From Cordilura impudica (lineage: Eukaryota; Arthropoda; Insecta; Diptera; Scathophagidae), in the NCBI GenBank assembly GCA_963682025.1, contig OY821520.1, forward strand, positions 240,519,414 to 240,583,413: DNA of 64,000 nt. Reading direction: 5' to 3'. Below are positions 1 through 11,273 of the stretch, one piece after another (positions within the stretch are counted from its first letter, which is position 1; each line of letters begins with the position of its first letter). The notes beneath the pieces are model-generated. The model did not search any database and was not told the DNA's origin. It saw nothing but the letters and a program-made list of their open reading frames with translations. The translations under genes and the position numbers were made by a program.

Positions 1-266
1 GAAAGAAGTATGGGATTTACAATGCAAATCACTACCAAAACACCCAGCATCACCAAAGACAAGTGCGTAAATTCCGACATGAATCTGGGTAAACTCTCAT
101 CTATGGCACCCATATCTTTGGAGAAACGATTCAATATGCGGCCAGAAGGATTTGTATCGAAGAAACGCATGGTCGCCTTCAAAACACAACCAAACATACG
201 ATCATGTAAAACTTTCGAAGCATGCATGCAGGTTTTCAAAAAGAGATAACAACGGAAGATGATCAT
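1..266 (-). CDS. ABCC transporter exon g (TMD2, continues outside window)
   Basis: The acceptor CTGTTAG lies at 273-267. The exon encodes MIIFRCYLFLKTCMHASKVL, then MRFFDTNPSGRILNRFSKDM, the strongly conserved FFdtnPsGRILNRFSkD signature of ABCC TMD2 at about residues 840-860 of the assembled protein, then DESLPRFMSEF. The frame is open to the first base of the window. Confidence 0.93.
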   Translation of the reverse strand, partial: MIIFRCYLFLKTCMHASKVLHDRMFGCVLKATMRFFDTNPSGRILNRFSKDMGAIDESLPRFMSEFTHLSLVMLGVLVVICIVNPILL

Positions 267-3200
267 CTAACAGATTTTAAGAACTTATAATTTTTTTATT
301 ATTTTTTTTTTTTGCAGATTTTCTACTTACTACAATGGCAGCCACTATAAGTATGCTATAAATGATCAAACATGAATCCTCGGAGATAAGGGCATCTTGA
401 CTATTAGTATTCATAAAAACGATTTTGGTGTAAATATTAACAAAATAATCTGCACCACTGCAAATGGCTTGTGATAAAATTAAAATACAGGAAATGAATA
501 GTAAGCCACAGATACTGTTGCCGGCACGAAAATAGGAATACCAAACACTGGCTTTAACACAGCCTTCGCCTTGATCTTCAGCCACGACTTGATCTTCGGC
601 CTTGTCGTTATTTTTGTTCATCTTTATGTATAAACGAGAGTTTAGTTTAGATCTTGCGAAAGGTTAGATTAAGCTTACCTGATATCCGTTTTTGATTGGC
701 CAAAGTTCATTCTGCATTAGAGGATCTTTTTCATTTGAATGTTCAATTTCAATGATGTTATGGGGATTGTTTCGTTGCTCTTGTGATGCCTCATTATTAT
801 TAATAGTTTCCAATATTCTATCAATATTTCCTAATGATTCTGATTGTAAAATTTTCGTTTTCATAGTATCCCAATTACCTCGGGCCGTAATTTCACCATT
901 TTCCACCCAAACTATCAAATCAGCTTCACTGAGATATTGTACTTGATGGGTTATTAAAATTCGTGTCTTTTTTGCCAAGATACCTTTGGGACCAATAACA
1001 TGCTCATACAAATGACGTCCTACATTAGCATCGACAGCACTCAGAGGATCATCGAACAGATAGATGGGGGCTGCTTTATATACAGCACGTGCCAAATTAG
1101 TGCGGGCTCGTTGGCCACCCGATAATGAGGCACCACGTTCCCCTACTAAAGTTTTATCACCATATTGCAATTGTTTAAAATCACTTAGCAAAGCACAGCT
1201 TTGAATCACTTGAGCGTATTTTTCCTCATCATAATTTTCGGTGAATAAAATATTACTTTTTATAGAATCACTAAACAGCCAGGGCTCTTGTGAGGCATAA
1301 GAGACATCTTCACTTATATTAATACAACCCTGTGTAGTCTCTAGTTCACCAAGAATTAATTGAAAAATAGAGCTCTAAAAAATTATATAATTAATATTAC
1401 ATGAACAAATCTTTTATCTCTAAAAAAAAATACCTTGCCTGCTGCTACTGGGCCCACAATTACACATAGTTTTCCCCGTGGCACTTCAAGATTGATATTT
1501 TTTAGCGTAGGTTTAGTTTCAGTTTCATGATTCCAAGAAGCCGTAACATTTTTCAGTTCTATTGCATTTTTTGGATGAGGCTCATCTCTATTTATGGCTA
1601 ATTTTTCAGTAAGTTGCAAAAACTCTTGCACACGGTTAATGGAAACAAAAGCTTCAGCCGCAAATGAGATAGCCATTGGACAGAAAATACCAGCCACAAG
1701 CTGGAAAACATGATATAAATTGGCTATCGAAAATACCATATCGGCCGATATTGTAATTCCCATTTCTACGGCCGCCACAATTGTTAAAAATAAAGTCAAA
1801 CGTTCGGGCAAAATCATGCTGCTCAAATAAAAACTTCTCAAATAGGCCGCCTTACGGGTTTCACGGATCTCCTGTCGTCTCGATTCTTTTACCACATTTT
1901 GAAAGCATGTTTCCCAGGCATACATTTTAATTACTTGTATGCCGCGTATCAGCTCGTTCATTTTACTTATGCGGCCATCGGTACGTTCGGCAATTCTATG
2001 CCTTAATTTGGCTGTCCATGTGCTAAGACACATTTGTACTGGAATGGTTTGGAGCAGCAGCGCCACTACACCTATGAAGGCAGCATAGCCAAGTCTCAGC
2101 CATATAAGATAACCAATCAATACTGTTTGTATAGGTAGAATCCAAAGATAATGGAAAAATACGAAACCAATATCGAGGCGATTTACATCATTCGAAATTA
2201 AATTCACAATATGGCCCAGGGAAGTATCACCAGCAGTTTTTAATGAGAGTTTCATAGACTGAAAGAGAAGAATGAGCTATAAAATCATGTATTCGCTGAT
2301 TCTGAGGCACTTGTCGAGAGATGTCATGCCAATCCATACCTCAGCAGCAGCGGGTGAGGCATTCTTCCCTATAGAAAAATCATCAGCGGCTGAATGCGTT
2401 TTTCCTATAGACAAATTCTCAGCTGCTTAGGAATTTTTCCTTATAGCAAAATCCTCCGCGGCTGAGACATATTTACTCATAGAAAAACCCTCAGCTACTA
2501 AAAAATTGTTTCTCATAGAAAACCCTTTAAATTCTGGCGCATTTTTTCTATAGAAAAACTCAGATTCTGAGGCATTTTTCTTAAAGAAAAACCCTTAGAT
2601 GTTAAGGCATTTTTTTGAAATATAGAATTTCTTGATTCTGAGGTATTTTGCCTACAGAAAAATTCTTAGATTTTGGAGCAATTTTCCTATAAAAAAACAA
2701 TCACTTTCTGAGACATTTAAAAATAAAATCCTTAGATTCTGAGGCATTATCCAACAAAGTTTGAAGTAATTTTCCTATAGAAAAACTCTTAGATTTTGAG
2801 GAATTTTTCCTTCAGAAAAGTCCTTAGATTCTGGAACAATTTTCTTATACAAAACCCTCAGCTTTTGAAGCATTTTTCCTAAAGAAAATCATTTAGAAGC
2901 TGAGGTATTTTTAAAATAGAGAAATTATATAGAAAAATCCTTAGATTCTGGAACAGTTTTCCTATCTAAAAAACCCTCTGCTTCTGAAGCATTTTACCAA
3001 TAGGAAACCCTTAGATAGAGAAATTCTAAAAAAAATTTTTAGATTCTGGAACAATTTCCCTATCGAAAAACCCTCTGCTTCTGAGGCATTTTACCAATAG
3101 GAAACCCTTAGATTCTGGAACAATTTTTGATGATTAAACATCTATGTATACGCGCATGGGGGTAAAAATATATTTCACAATAGAATCACAAAAACAGCGT

Positions 3201-6200
3201 AAGGTGTAAGACGTAAGACAAAGTCGGTGTGACTTAAGGCCTAGTTAGCCACACGTAACCTTAACCAAACGTGTCAGCTGTTTTTTCTGTTACATGAAAA
3301 AGCATTTATAGCAGTTACCCAACTCAACTGTCACGTAACCGGAACGTCCCAATCTGTTGAAAATAGATTTTTGCTACTTTTGTACATGACATTTGTGATA
3401 AAGTTTGGTTAATTTTACACAGCAACAAGCTGGTTCGTTTTTTACGTTCTATAATTGCACTAAATGCCAACGTTACATTTACGACAGATACATTTTCACA
3501 ATGTGTGGCTAACTAGGCCTTTATGATTGTATTGGTGAAAAAATTATGATATGTAATAACCTGTTTGTCGCTGTTTTCTGCATTATATTTCTTCAATCAT
3601 TTCAAAGGTTCTTAACATTATAATTTATTCCATATAAATTATATTATTTATCACTGCATTTAATATTAATGCTAATCAAACATAAATATCTAGTTAGCCA
3701 CACGTTGTTAAAATGTATCCGTACCGTAAATGTACCGTTGGCATTTAGTGCAATTATAGAACGTAAAAAACGAACCAGCATGTTGCTGTGTAAAATTAAC
3801 CAAACTTTATCAGCTGTTCACAAATGTCATGTACAAAAGTAGCAAAAATCTATTTTCAACAGATTAGGACGTTCCGGTTACGTGACAGTTGAGTTCGGTA
3901 ACTTTTCTAAATGCTTTTCAAGTAACAGAAACAAACAGCTGACACGTTTGGTTAAGGTTACGTGTGGCTAACTAGGCCTTTAAATAAAACAAACGAATGA
4001 ATGTAAAAAGGAAGTGTTTAGAGATAAAACGAAGGCATAATTCATTGGGAAGTGTTTGGGGGCAAATGAAGGCACGATTTCGTTAGGAAATGTGTGGAAA
4101 TAAAATCAGGGAGCGAATAGCGTTAAAAAAGCATTTTGTTCAGGGACAGGGACCTAATTTCGGTATTAGGTATATAGAATGTTGCTATTTTATTAAACAT
4201 TCCTTTTTATAAACATTTATAATTAATTTTCTCAATAATTTAAAATTATTCATAATATTTCAATTTATTCCATACATATTAAACAATTATCACTGCATTT
4301 AATATTATTTTTAATAAATAAATGAAATAACGCTATTGAAATCGGTTCAATCGTGAGAATCGGTTCATGTTCAGACCTAGCCCCCATACAAATGACCCCT
4401 ATGAAATCGACATAAATTGCCATAAGATCCAAATTGTCATATAGATTTACTCAAATTGGGTTTATATGCGTTCATAACATCCATTAATGTGTAGTCCAAA
4501 AATGATCCCTATGGGACAACTCTTAGTCATAGGCCCCATATAGAGATGCTTCCCGATCTTCACTTAAATCTATCAAAAAACAAAAATATTGCACTGATTC
4601 TTCACAAATTTTATTGGTATATATTTTTGCAAAATACAAGAGACTTTACCAAACATAGTCAGGATTGGTTCATTTTTGGGCCTAGTCCCCATATAGATAT
4701 AGCATCCGATATGAACTTTTTCATATCTGCAGCCAAAAAAATTAATTAAAATCCCACTCAAATTTGGTTTATGCTTATTTTCTATGTCCAGTTAGTGGGC
4801 CTGCTACCAAAAACCTATTGCATTCATACCTACGATGATTTTTAGTTTCATGTCTTTTTTTGAATCTGCTTTAGTTTATTTTTCACATTAAGAAAAATAT
4901 ATGAATTAATGTAAATTCAAATTACTGTTTTTATTTTTCAATTCAATTTATTTATTTGTTAAATATTATTTACATTATAAAATTTAATCTTTTTACACAT
5001 ATTTTATCACAATTTTTCTCACTATATACAAAAACCTATTACCTATAGAATATGTAATCGAATAGCAGAACGTGTCAATATTTAAAAGTTTTAAGTTAAA
5101 ACGTATTCAGCTTAAAGAAATTATGCATAAATATTAAATAAAATAAATAAAAATGTAAGCGAAAAATCTCACTGAAGTGGCTACTTCAAAGTACGAAATA
5201 AAGAGAAATATGAATAAAGTCTTGAAAACAGAAATCGTGTCTTTTTGTTTACTCCTCTTGCTTCTCTACACCGCTCGCCTACAAACAAAAAAAGACGTCG
5301 AAAAACAACGTCGTCAAAAGTCGCCGTGTAAACAAAGCCTAAGTCTTGGTTCACACAAGGCAATTTTTGTTGCGCAGCTTTTCTTCAATTCTCTTTTAAA
5401 GTTGCCTTAATGTTCACACACAGAAATTTATTGCCGCAACTTTTCGTTTTTTTTTTTTTTTTGCATTCAAATTCTAAAATTTTTGACAGTTCACTTTATT
5501 AGTTTGTGTAAAAAGAATTTATTATTGCTTGAAAGTGAAAAATCTATTTGTGTGGAAAAATGGAAGTCAAAGAAAAAATGAAATAATAAAATATATTAAA
5601 TAATAATTATAATTTTTCACAGCGAAGCAAAGAAGAAAAAGAAATATCAAATAATAAGCTGCAGCTAACTTCGTGTTTATAATTACGAATTGCACAACAA
5701 AACGAGCAACTCCGTACCAAATACCACTCTTCTTTCCCTTCTCTCCTACAAACTCAATAATTGCGCAACAAAAGTTGCCTTGTGTGAACTCGGACTAAGA
5801 CAAAAACGGTATGAGGTACGATTGTATTGGTGAAAAGATTAGGAAGTGTTTGGAGATAAAATGAAGGAGCGAATAGCGTTATAAAAACGTTTTGAAAAAT
5901 GAAAAATTAAAAGTAAAAAATTAAAAATGAAAAATAAAAAATAAGAAATTAAAAATGAAAAATTAAAAGTAAAAAATTAAAAATAAAAAATGAAAAATAA
6001 AAAACAAGAAATTAAAAATGAAAAATTAAAACTGAAAAATAAAAAAGAAATGAAAAACGGAAAATTAAAAATTAACCAGTTGATATAGTAATAATAAATA
6101 CTATCAGATTCCAGCCCTCGAAATTCGAGCGCAAATTCTAGGACATTTTATTTTTTCATTAAATAAAGACCCTAAAAGTATGCTAATCAATTATAGCCAA

Positions 6201-8157
6201 TTCACAAATCAACACAAAAACAAACTCATTTTTATTACAAACACATTAACAAATTTAATAAACACACACATAGCATTGTATAATTTTATGTATGTGTTAG
6301 TAGCAATTTTAAATGCAATTTACTCAAAATAAAAGGAAAATTTTTAAAATCTGTAAATCTGCAAAACGGCTTAAAAGAAATACCTTTCAAATAATATACG
6401 TTTGGTTAAAATCTGGATAAAACGGTAGAACAAAACATCAGTCACAAGAAATCGCCTAGCCTATTAATATTATAGATTTTTATATAAGCAGAGCCCCTGC
6501 AGTTTTTTGCTATAAGTGATGCATAGATTACGCTTTTTGTTTGATTTAAAAAAAAAGCCATAAAAAAATCTTTAAAAACTAGGTTGGTTTGCACATCTCC
6601 CCTGTGATCGGACTCACATGATTTTTATTTTTATAGGAAAACCCTCAGCTTCTGAGACTTTTTCCTATAGAAAACCTTTTAGATGTTAAAACATTTTTCC
6701 TACAGAAAAACCCTTAGATTCTGGAGCAATTTTCTCATAGAAAACCCCCAGCTTTTGAGGCATTTTTCATATAGAAAACCCTTTAGATGTTAGCGCGTTT
6801 TTGAAATAGAGAAATTCTTAAATTCTGGGGTATTTTGCCTACAGAAAAATCCTTAAATTCTGGAGCAATTTTCCGATAGGAAAACCCTCTGATTCTTAGG
6901 CATTTTACCAATGGGAAACCCTTAGATACTGGAACAATTTTCTTATGGAAAAACCCTTAGCTTCCTATAGAAAACCTTTTAGATGTTAAGGCATTTTTGA
7001 AATAGAAAAATCCTTAGGTTCCGGAGCATTTTTCCTCAGATTCTGGAATAAGTTTCTTTAGAAATACGCTCAGATGTTAAGGCAAATATTTATTTATTAT
7101 AAAAATTTCGATTGGCAACATTTAATTCTACAACTCACCTTTCTTATAATAAGTGAACAACAGGCAATCCTCATTTTGGCACCCATTCGTTTTTGTCTCT
7201 GATCCACATGGTGATTCATAAAGCATCCAAATAAAGTTGAACATACAAGTAGCATACCCAAACAAGAGATGCCATTCCAAATCCATGACAAATTATACCA
7301 ACTGTCACTAACGAATTCTTTGATTGTGTTAATGATAGCTTCGTCAGCTAGCATAGTTTCAGTATTATTAAAGGTATAGTTTAAATTGTTAAGACTGTTT
7401 GATCGAGAGACTGATGTATTAGAATTTTGAAATTCTATAAGTAATTGAGCCAAAACTAAAGGAATTAAAGATCTGCAAAGCAAGTTATTTAAAGTATTAT
7501 AAATTATTTTTTCTATTATTTTTCAAATTAATTTAAGTCCACATACTTTAACATTATGTAAATAAGGCAAATTAGGCCATCAGTCATAGCTTGAGGCCAA
7601 AATGTTTTAAGTAAAGCTTTACGCAAACTTGGTTTTCGGTTTTCCATTTCAGCTGATTTAAGTTCCATTAACCAATTACTAAAAAATAAATGTATTTTGT
7701 TTTGTAAAAGTAACTCCCTTCAACTCTAACCCGACTGCAAGCGATAGCGACTTAAAACAGTAAATACACTTTATAAAACAAAACGTATGTAAAAATTAAA
7801 ATTCACCTTAAATTTTTTTATAAAAATTTCAAACATTTGATTTTTTAAAACTTCGTGATAAATATGAAAATTTTCAGATTCTAGCCAACTCCGTTCTCTT
7901 TATCGCTTGTCGCTTGTATTGTGTTTGTTGTCTTAGTATTCTTCTTACCCTTCAAGCATATCACCCAATTCTTTAGATTGATCATCCGGCAGACATTTTG
8001 GCAAATCATCATCTTTGAGACCTTTTTTAGAGCCCTTGTACAGCAGTGGTATGATCCAGGCAAATATAAGCTGTGAAAATATATTGGCCTTTTGACGGGG
8101 ATTGTCCTTAATGGGCTTCACAGTATCATACATTTTTGGAACGCTAATGAAAAACAT
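1..8157 (-). CDS. ABCC-family (MRP4-like) ABC transporter, 5' two-thirds, 7 exons, runs off left edge
   Basis: A full-type ABC exporter of the ABCC/MRP4 group, in that family an ATP-driven plasma-membrane efflux pump for organic anions; substrate here unknown. Exons, in coding order: 8157 or 8133 to 7949, 7678-7547, 7472-7139, 2258-1434, 1374-679, 621-331, 266-1. All six junctions have GT/AG borders and keep the frame, giving about 910 residues numbered from the Met at 8133. TMD1 spans roughly residues 90-410. NBD1 has Walker A GPVAAGK (486-492), Q-loop (521), signature LSGGQ (576-580), Walker B IYLFDD (596-601) and H-loop His (635). TMD2 begins in exon 6, and the window ends inside it, so NBD2 is outside. 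The first residues are uncertain: an AG at 8145-8144 could be an acceptor from an unseen first exon, or translation may start at 8157 or 8133. Odd points: Walker A has Ala where ABCC proteins usually have Gly, and intron 3 is 4.9 kb of repeats while the others are 54-285 bp. Confidence 0.93.
331..621 (-). CDS. ABCC transporter exon f (start of TMD2)
   Basis: 291 nt, separated from exon e by a 57-nt intron (acceptor CATAAAG, donor GTAAGT). It encodes the end of the linker and EGCVKASVWYSYFRAGNS, matching the E....V....Y..YF.AG start of TMD2 in ABCC4 proteins, then two hydrophobic helices. It ends in phase 0. Confidence 0.9.
679..1374 (-). CDS. ABCC transporter exon e (NBD1)
   Basis: 696 nt (232 codons), acceptor TTTTTTAG, donor GTAAGC. 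It starts with SSIFQLILGEL completing Walker A, then the Q-loop (SYASQEPWLF), signature LSGGQRART, Walker B with D-loop (IYLFDDPLSAVDA) and switch His (ITHQ). A long polar linker, rich in Asn and Glu, follows. Confidence 0.96.
1434..2258 (-). CDS. ABCC transporter exon d (TMD1 to Walker A)
   Basis: 825 nt (275 codons), acceptor CTCTTTCAG, donor GTATTT. It begins with GHIVNLISNDVNRLD, the conserved G.IVNL.SNDV..FD motif, contains the remaining TMD1 helices, and ends exactly on the Lys of Walker A (GPVAAGK), so the phosphate-binding loop is split by an intron. Codons read GGC CCA GTA GCA GCA GGC AAG. Confidence 0.95.
2285..3125 (+). repeat. Degenerate minisatellite in ABCC intron 3, block 1
   Basis: About 20 imperfect copies of a unit near 35-40 bp built on TAGAAAAACCCTCAG, then TTCTGAGGCATTTTTCC. 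The same array in the same orientation resumes at about 6635-7085, so the block between looks like a later insertion into one array. A short fragment of the same repeat lies near 29745-29835. Confidence 0.8.
3237..3520 (+). mobile_element. MITE family M1, copy a
   Basis: 284 bp with terminal inverted repeats AGGCCTAGTTAGCCACAC / GTGTGGCTAACTAGGCCT, flanked by TTA on both sides (3234-3236 and 3521-3523). No ORF. The TTA duplication suggests a PIF/Harbinger-like mobiliser. Confidence 0.8.
3691..3979 (-). mobile_element. MITE family M1, copy b (inverted relative to copy a)
   Basis: Near copy of 3237-3520 in opposite orientation. The tip at 3691 lacks the outer AGGCC; the other tip GGCTAACTAGGCCT is intact and followed by TTA. 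Together with copy a it could form a hairpin with a loop of about 170 nt. Confidence 0.78.
4328..4795 (+). repeat. Dispersed repeat, copy of 62706-63180
   Basis: About 465 bp matching the right-hand repeat nearly base for base, starting CGCTATTGAAAT and running through CCTAGCCCCCATACAAATG to TTTCTATGTCCAGT. The full copy at the right end begins with the GTCCGTCCG tract common in fly intergenic DNA. Short ORFs on both strands here are not genes. Confidence 0.75.
4800..5337 (+). mobile_element. MITE family M2, copy a (left end truncated)
   Basis: Matches 31896-32495 from GCTACCAAAAACCT to GTCGCCGTGTAAA. The right-hand inverted repeat is ACGTCGTCAAAAGTCGCCG; the left tip present in the other copy is missing here. 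It abuts the next MITE with only about 5 bp between. No coding capacity. Confidence 0.72.
5343..5795 (+). mobile_element. MITE family M3, copy a
   Basis: 453 bp with inverted ends GTCTTGGTTCACACAAGGCA and TGCCTTGTGTGAACTCGGAC, flanked by TAA on both sides (5340-5342 and 5796-5798). A second, partly truncated copy lies at about 46285-46680. The TAA duplication suggests a PIF/Harbinger-like origin. Confidence 0.8.
5890..6075 (+). repeat. Simple A-rich repeat
   Basis: Run of imperfect AAAAATGAAAAATTAAAAG units, almost free of C. Low complexity; nothing else visible. Confidence 0.8.
6104..6230 (+). repeat. Dispersed repeat R8, copy 1
   Basis: Begins near CAGCCCTCGAAATTCGAG and continues to GCCAATTCACAAATCAACAC. 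Copies lie at 29863-30120 (same strand) and 25302-25372 (reverse strand, start only). Probably the end of an unidentified transposon. Confidence 0.6.
6635..7085 (+). repeat. Degenerate minisatellite in ABCC intron 3, block 2
   Basis: Continuation of the unit TAGAAAAACCCTTAG / TTCTGGAGCAATTTTCC in the same orientation as the first block. It ends about 50 bp before the exon c donor. Confidence 0.8.
7139..7472 (-). CDS. ABCC transporter exon c
   Basis: 334 nt, acceptor TTTGCAG, donor GTGAGT. It carries the first TMD1 helices, including a hydrophobic stretch WNGISCLGMLLVCSTLFGCF, and ends with the G.KMR.ACCSLI.RK motif that in MRP4 proteins precedes the intracellular loop. Its right-hand partner exon lies 4.9 kb away across the repeat-filled intron. 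Confidence 0.9.
7547..7678 (-). CDS. ABCC transporter exon b
   Basis: 132 nt, from a TTTTTTAG acceptor to a GTATGT donor. It encodes NWLMELKSAE...RKPSLRKALL, the conserved W..E......KPSL.KA segment of MRP4-type proteins just before the first helices of TMD1. The phase (1 + 43 codons + 2) fits both neighbours. Confidence 0.88.
7949..8157 (-). CDS. ABCC transporter exon a (N-terminus)
   Basis: Encodes the ABCC N-terminal segment with NPRQKANIFSQLIFAWIIPL, the usual NPR..AN..S...F.W..P motif before the first membrane domain. The donor at 7948 reads GTAAGA and the exon ends in phase 2. In-frame Met codons lie at 8157 and 8133. An AG at 8145-8144 leaves open that this is exon 2 and the true start lies further right. 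Confidence 0.85.
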
Positions 8158-8159
8158 AA

Positions 8160-8828
8160 CAGAAATTTCATGTTTTAATTACAAGTAGATATTAGAGAGC
8201 AAACGAAAATCGACTTGGATATATTTATAACAATAATTGCAGGAAACTGTACAGAAATGTGCAAATTAAACATATTAAGCTTTGGGCAAAAGCTTTGATA
8301 GCGTTGACGAAAAAGCTCACCCACTTTTCATACAAATATAAAAAAAAAATTGAATTCCACAGATATTTGATACCATTTTAAAAAATAAATTCCAGAAACA
8401 CTAAATCATTGACTCATTGATAAGCTGATCTGCTGATTCTGTAACGCAGTGTTACATAAATCGAAACATAAAATCAAAAACTAAACGCCTTTAAAACACT
8501 CATTCGAATTGTGCACTAACTATTTTCAGGATTGCCCGATCGAAAATCCATCGCTTATATCTCGTAAACTAAGTGGCGTAGAGGAAAATGGTTGAAATTT
8601 TGACTTTTCTTAAAAAGTAGCTTTTCTTTAAAAAGTACCTTTTCATAGCAAAAGTACCTTTAAAAGTAGCTTTTCTTAAAAAAAAAAAAGAACCTTTTCT
8701 TAAAAAAGTACCTTTAAACTTACAAAATATAGATTTTAACCATAATCGGAGGGTAAATGCGTTATTATAATGTAAAATCTATTTTTTTTTTTAATATATT
8801 ATATTTTATATATTTTATTGTATAGGCG
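8160..8828. other. Non-coding sequence upstream of the ABCC exons
   Basis: AT-rich. Short runs of AAAAGTACCTTTT/AAAGTAGCTTTT lie at 8605-8715. It could hold the ABCC promoter or part of an intron, but no promoter element can be called. Confidence 0.5.
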
Positions 8829-8869
8829 CCTTACACCTTTTAGTACACCTTTTCTAATTATTATCGAGA

Positions 8870-11123
8870 ATATAGAAATTGATACTGAGAAATCCCAATT
8901 AATATTGAGAGACTGCAAATTGAAATTTAGAAATTATACTTGATATTGAGCAAATACAAATTATAATTGAGAAATTAAAAATTGATATTGAGAAATGAAA
9001 AAAATAATTGAGAAGAGCCCAATTGATACTGCGAAAAAAAATAGGTATTGAGAAAAGAAAATTGATATCGAGAAAATGCAAACTGAAGTTGAGAAAATAC
9101 AATGGATATTCAGAATTCATAATTAATATTGAGAAAATCCAAACTGTAATTGAGAAATTAAAATTTGATATTGAGAAATGAATAATGAAAAATTTAAATT
9201 GAGAAATGTAAAATTGAGATTGAGAAAAACCAAATTGATATTGAGAAATGAAAAATAGAAATAGAGAAAAGCTAAATATTGATGTCGAGAAATTAAAATG
9301 TGATATTGAGAAATGAAAAATTTAAAATTGATACTGGGGAAAAAATTAGATATTGAGAAATGAAAATTGATATTGAGCAAAAACGAATTAATGAAAATTG
9401 AAATTGAAGTTGATAAAATACAAATTGAAATTCAGAATTCACAATTGATATTGAGAAAATATAAATTATTAAATTGAGAAATTATAAATTTATATTGATG
9501 ATATGAAAAATTGAAATAAATTGAGAAAAGCCAAATTTATATTGAGAAATAGAAATTAATATTAAGAAAAGAAAAATTGATATTGAGAACATACAAATTG
9601 AAATGCAGAATGCATAATTCAAATTCATAATTGATATTTGTAACTGAATAATAAATATTTTGATATTGAAAAATTAAAAATTGAAATTGTGAAAACGTAA
9701 ACTGATATTGAGAAAATAATAATGATATTGAGAAATAGAAATTGATATTGATATTGAGAAATAGAAATTGATATTGATATTGAGAAAATAAAAATTTAAA
9801 TTCATAATTCATAATTGATATTGAGAAAATACAAATTGTAATTGAGAAATTAATTTATGATTTTGAGGAATGAAAAATTTAAATTGAGAAATGAAAAATG
9901 GGAATTGAGCAAAGCTAAATTGATATTGAGAAAAAACAAATTGATATTGAGAAATGAAAAATAGAAATAGAGAAAAGCTAAATATTGATGCCGAGAAATT
10001 AAAATGTGATATTGAGAAATGAAAAATTTAAATGGAGAAAAGCCAAATTGATACTGGGGAAAAAATTAGATATTGAGAAATGAAAATTGATATTGAGCAA
10101 AAACGAATTAATGAAAATTGAAATTGAAGTTGATAAAATACAAATTGAAATTCAGAATTCACAATTGATATTGAGAAAATATAAATTATTAAATTGAGAA
10201 ATTATAAATTTATATTGATATGAAAAATTGAAATAAATTGAGAAAAGCCAAATTAATATTGAGAAATAGAAATTAATATTAAGAAAAGAAAAATTGATAT
10301 TGAGAACATACAAATTGAAATGCAGAATGCATTATTCAAATCCATAATTGATATTTGTAACTGAATAATAAATATTTTGATATTAAAAAATTAAAAATTG
10401 AAATTGTGAAAACGTAAACTGATATTGAGAAAATAATAATGATATTGAGAAATAGAAATTGATATTGATATTGAGAAAATAAAAATTTAAATTCATAATT
10501 CATAATTGATATTGAGAAAATACAAATTGTAATTGAGAAATTAATTTATGATTTTGAGGAATGAAAAATTTAAATTGAGAAATGAAAAATGGGAATTGAG
10601 CAAAGCTAAATTGATATTGAGAAAATAAAATTTGATATCGAGAACTCAAAAATTTAAATTAAGAAATGAAAAATTGAAATTGAGAAAATTGTTACTGAGA
10701 AATTAAAAATAGATATTAGGAAAGTACAAATTGAGATTGAGATACAAATACAAATTTAAATTTAGTATTCATAATTGACATTGAGAATTAAAAAATTTAA
10801 ATTTAGAAATCCAAATTGATATTGAGAAATGTGAAATTGAAATTGAGAAAAGTTAAATTGATATTGAGAAATTTCAATTTGATATTGAGAAATTAAAATT
10901 TAATATTGAGAAATGAAAAATTGAAATTGAAATATGAAAAATTGGAATGAGGAAAGCAAAATCGAAATTGAGAAAAGCAAAATTGAAGTTGAGAATATAC
11001 AAATTGAGATTGAAAAAGAAAATTTAAATTACGAATTGTAATTGATAAATTAAAATTTAATTTTGAGGAATAAAAAATTTAAATGGAGAAAAGCCAAATT
11101 GATATAAAAAATTTTAAAATTTA
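8870..11123 (+). repeat. TTGATATTGAGAAAT minisatellite, block 1
   Basis: About 2.2 kb of degenerate 15-40 bp units such as AAATTGATATTGAGAAATG. The minus strand is open over long stretches and would encode FSISIFHFSIS-like repeats, a by-product of the repeat, not a gene. A segment of about 665 bp starting at 9241 recurs at 9947, so a higher-order unit near 700 bp is superimposed. Confidence 0.9.
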
Positions 11124-11234
11124 AGTTTTAAAATTTGATATTCGACCAGTGTTTTATCTAAAGTTTTTGTTGATATTCCGGCTTATGGTCAATAAAAACG
11201 CTCAATGATTTTGAGTTATTTGGTATATATTTAT

Positions 11235-11273
11235 TTCAATATTTCGATCCTCTTTGAGGATCATCATCAGGAA
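11235..11273 (-). ncRNA. Hammerhead ribozyme motif in the left PLE arm
   Basis: Mirror copy of 16342-16380. On the minus strand it reads CTGATGA, a 7-bp stem II (GATCCTC/GAGGATC, loop AAA), then GAAATATT followed by GAA, which pairs with the upstream TTC as stem I. Stem III would be the self-complementary AUAU. Hammerheads with minimal stem III are established in Penelope-like elements. Confidence 0.75.

Larger units (their letters stand above)
3122..6632. mobile_element. Block bounded by element-M6 ends, filled with nested MITEs
   Basis: The left end has TTAAACATCT then ACGCGCATGGGGG; the right end has ACATCTCCCCTGTGATCGGA. The same two ends flank only about 350 bp at 57541-57895, so this copy appears to be the same non-coding element enlarged by later insertions: two M1 MITEs, a dispersed repeat, an M2 MITE, an M3 MITE and a simple A-rich repeat. 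No coding sequence is recognised. The exact boundaries are uncertain. Confidence 0.55.

Noticed and set aside
5177..5410. Short frames on both strands of M2 elements
   Set aside because: Present at equivalent positions in every M2 copy with frame-breaking differences; MITE sequence.
8899..9812. Minus-strand open frames coding FSISIFHFSIS-type repeats
   Set aside because: They are translations of the TTGATATTGAGAAAT minisatellite, occur wherever the array occurs, and have no start context or homology.
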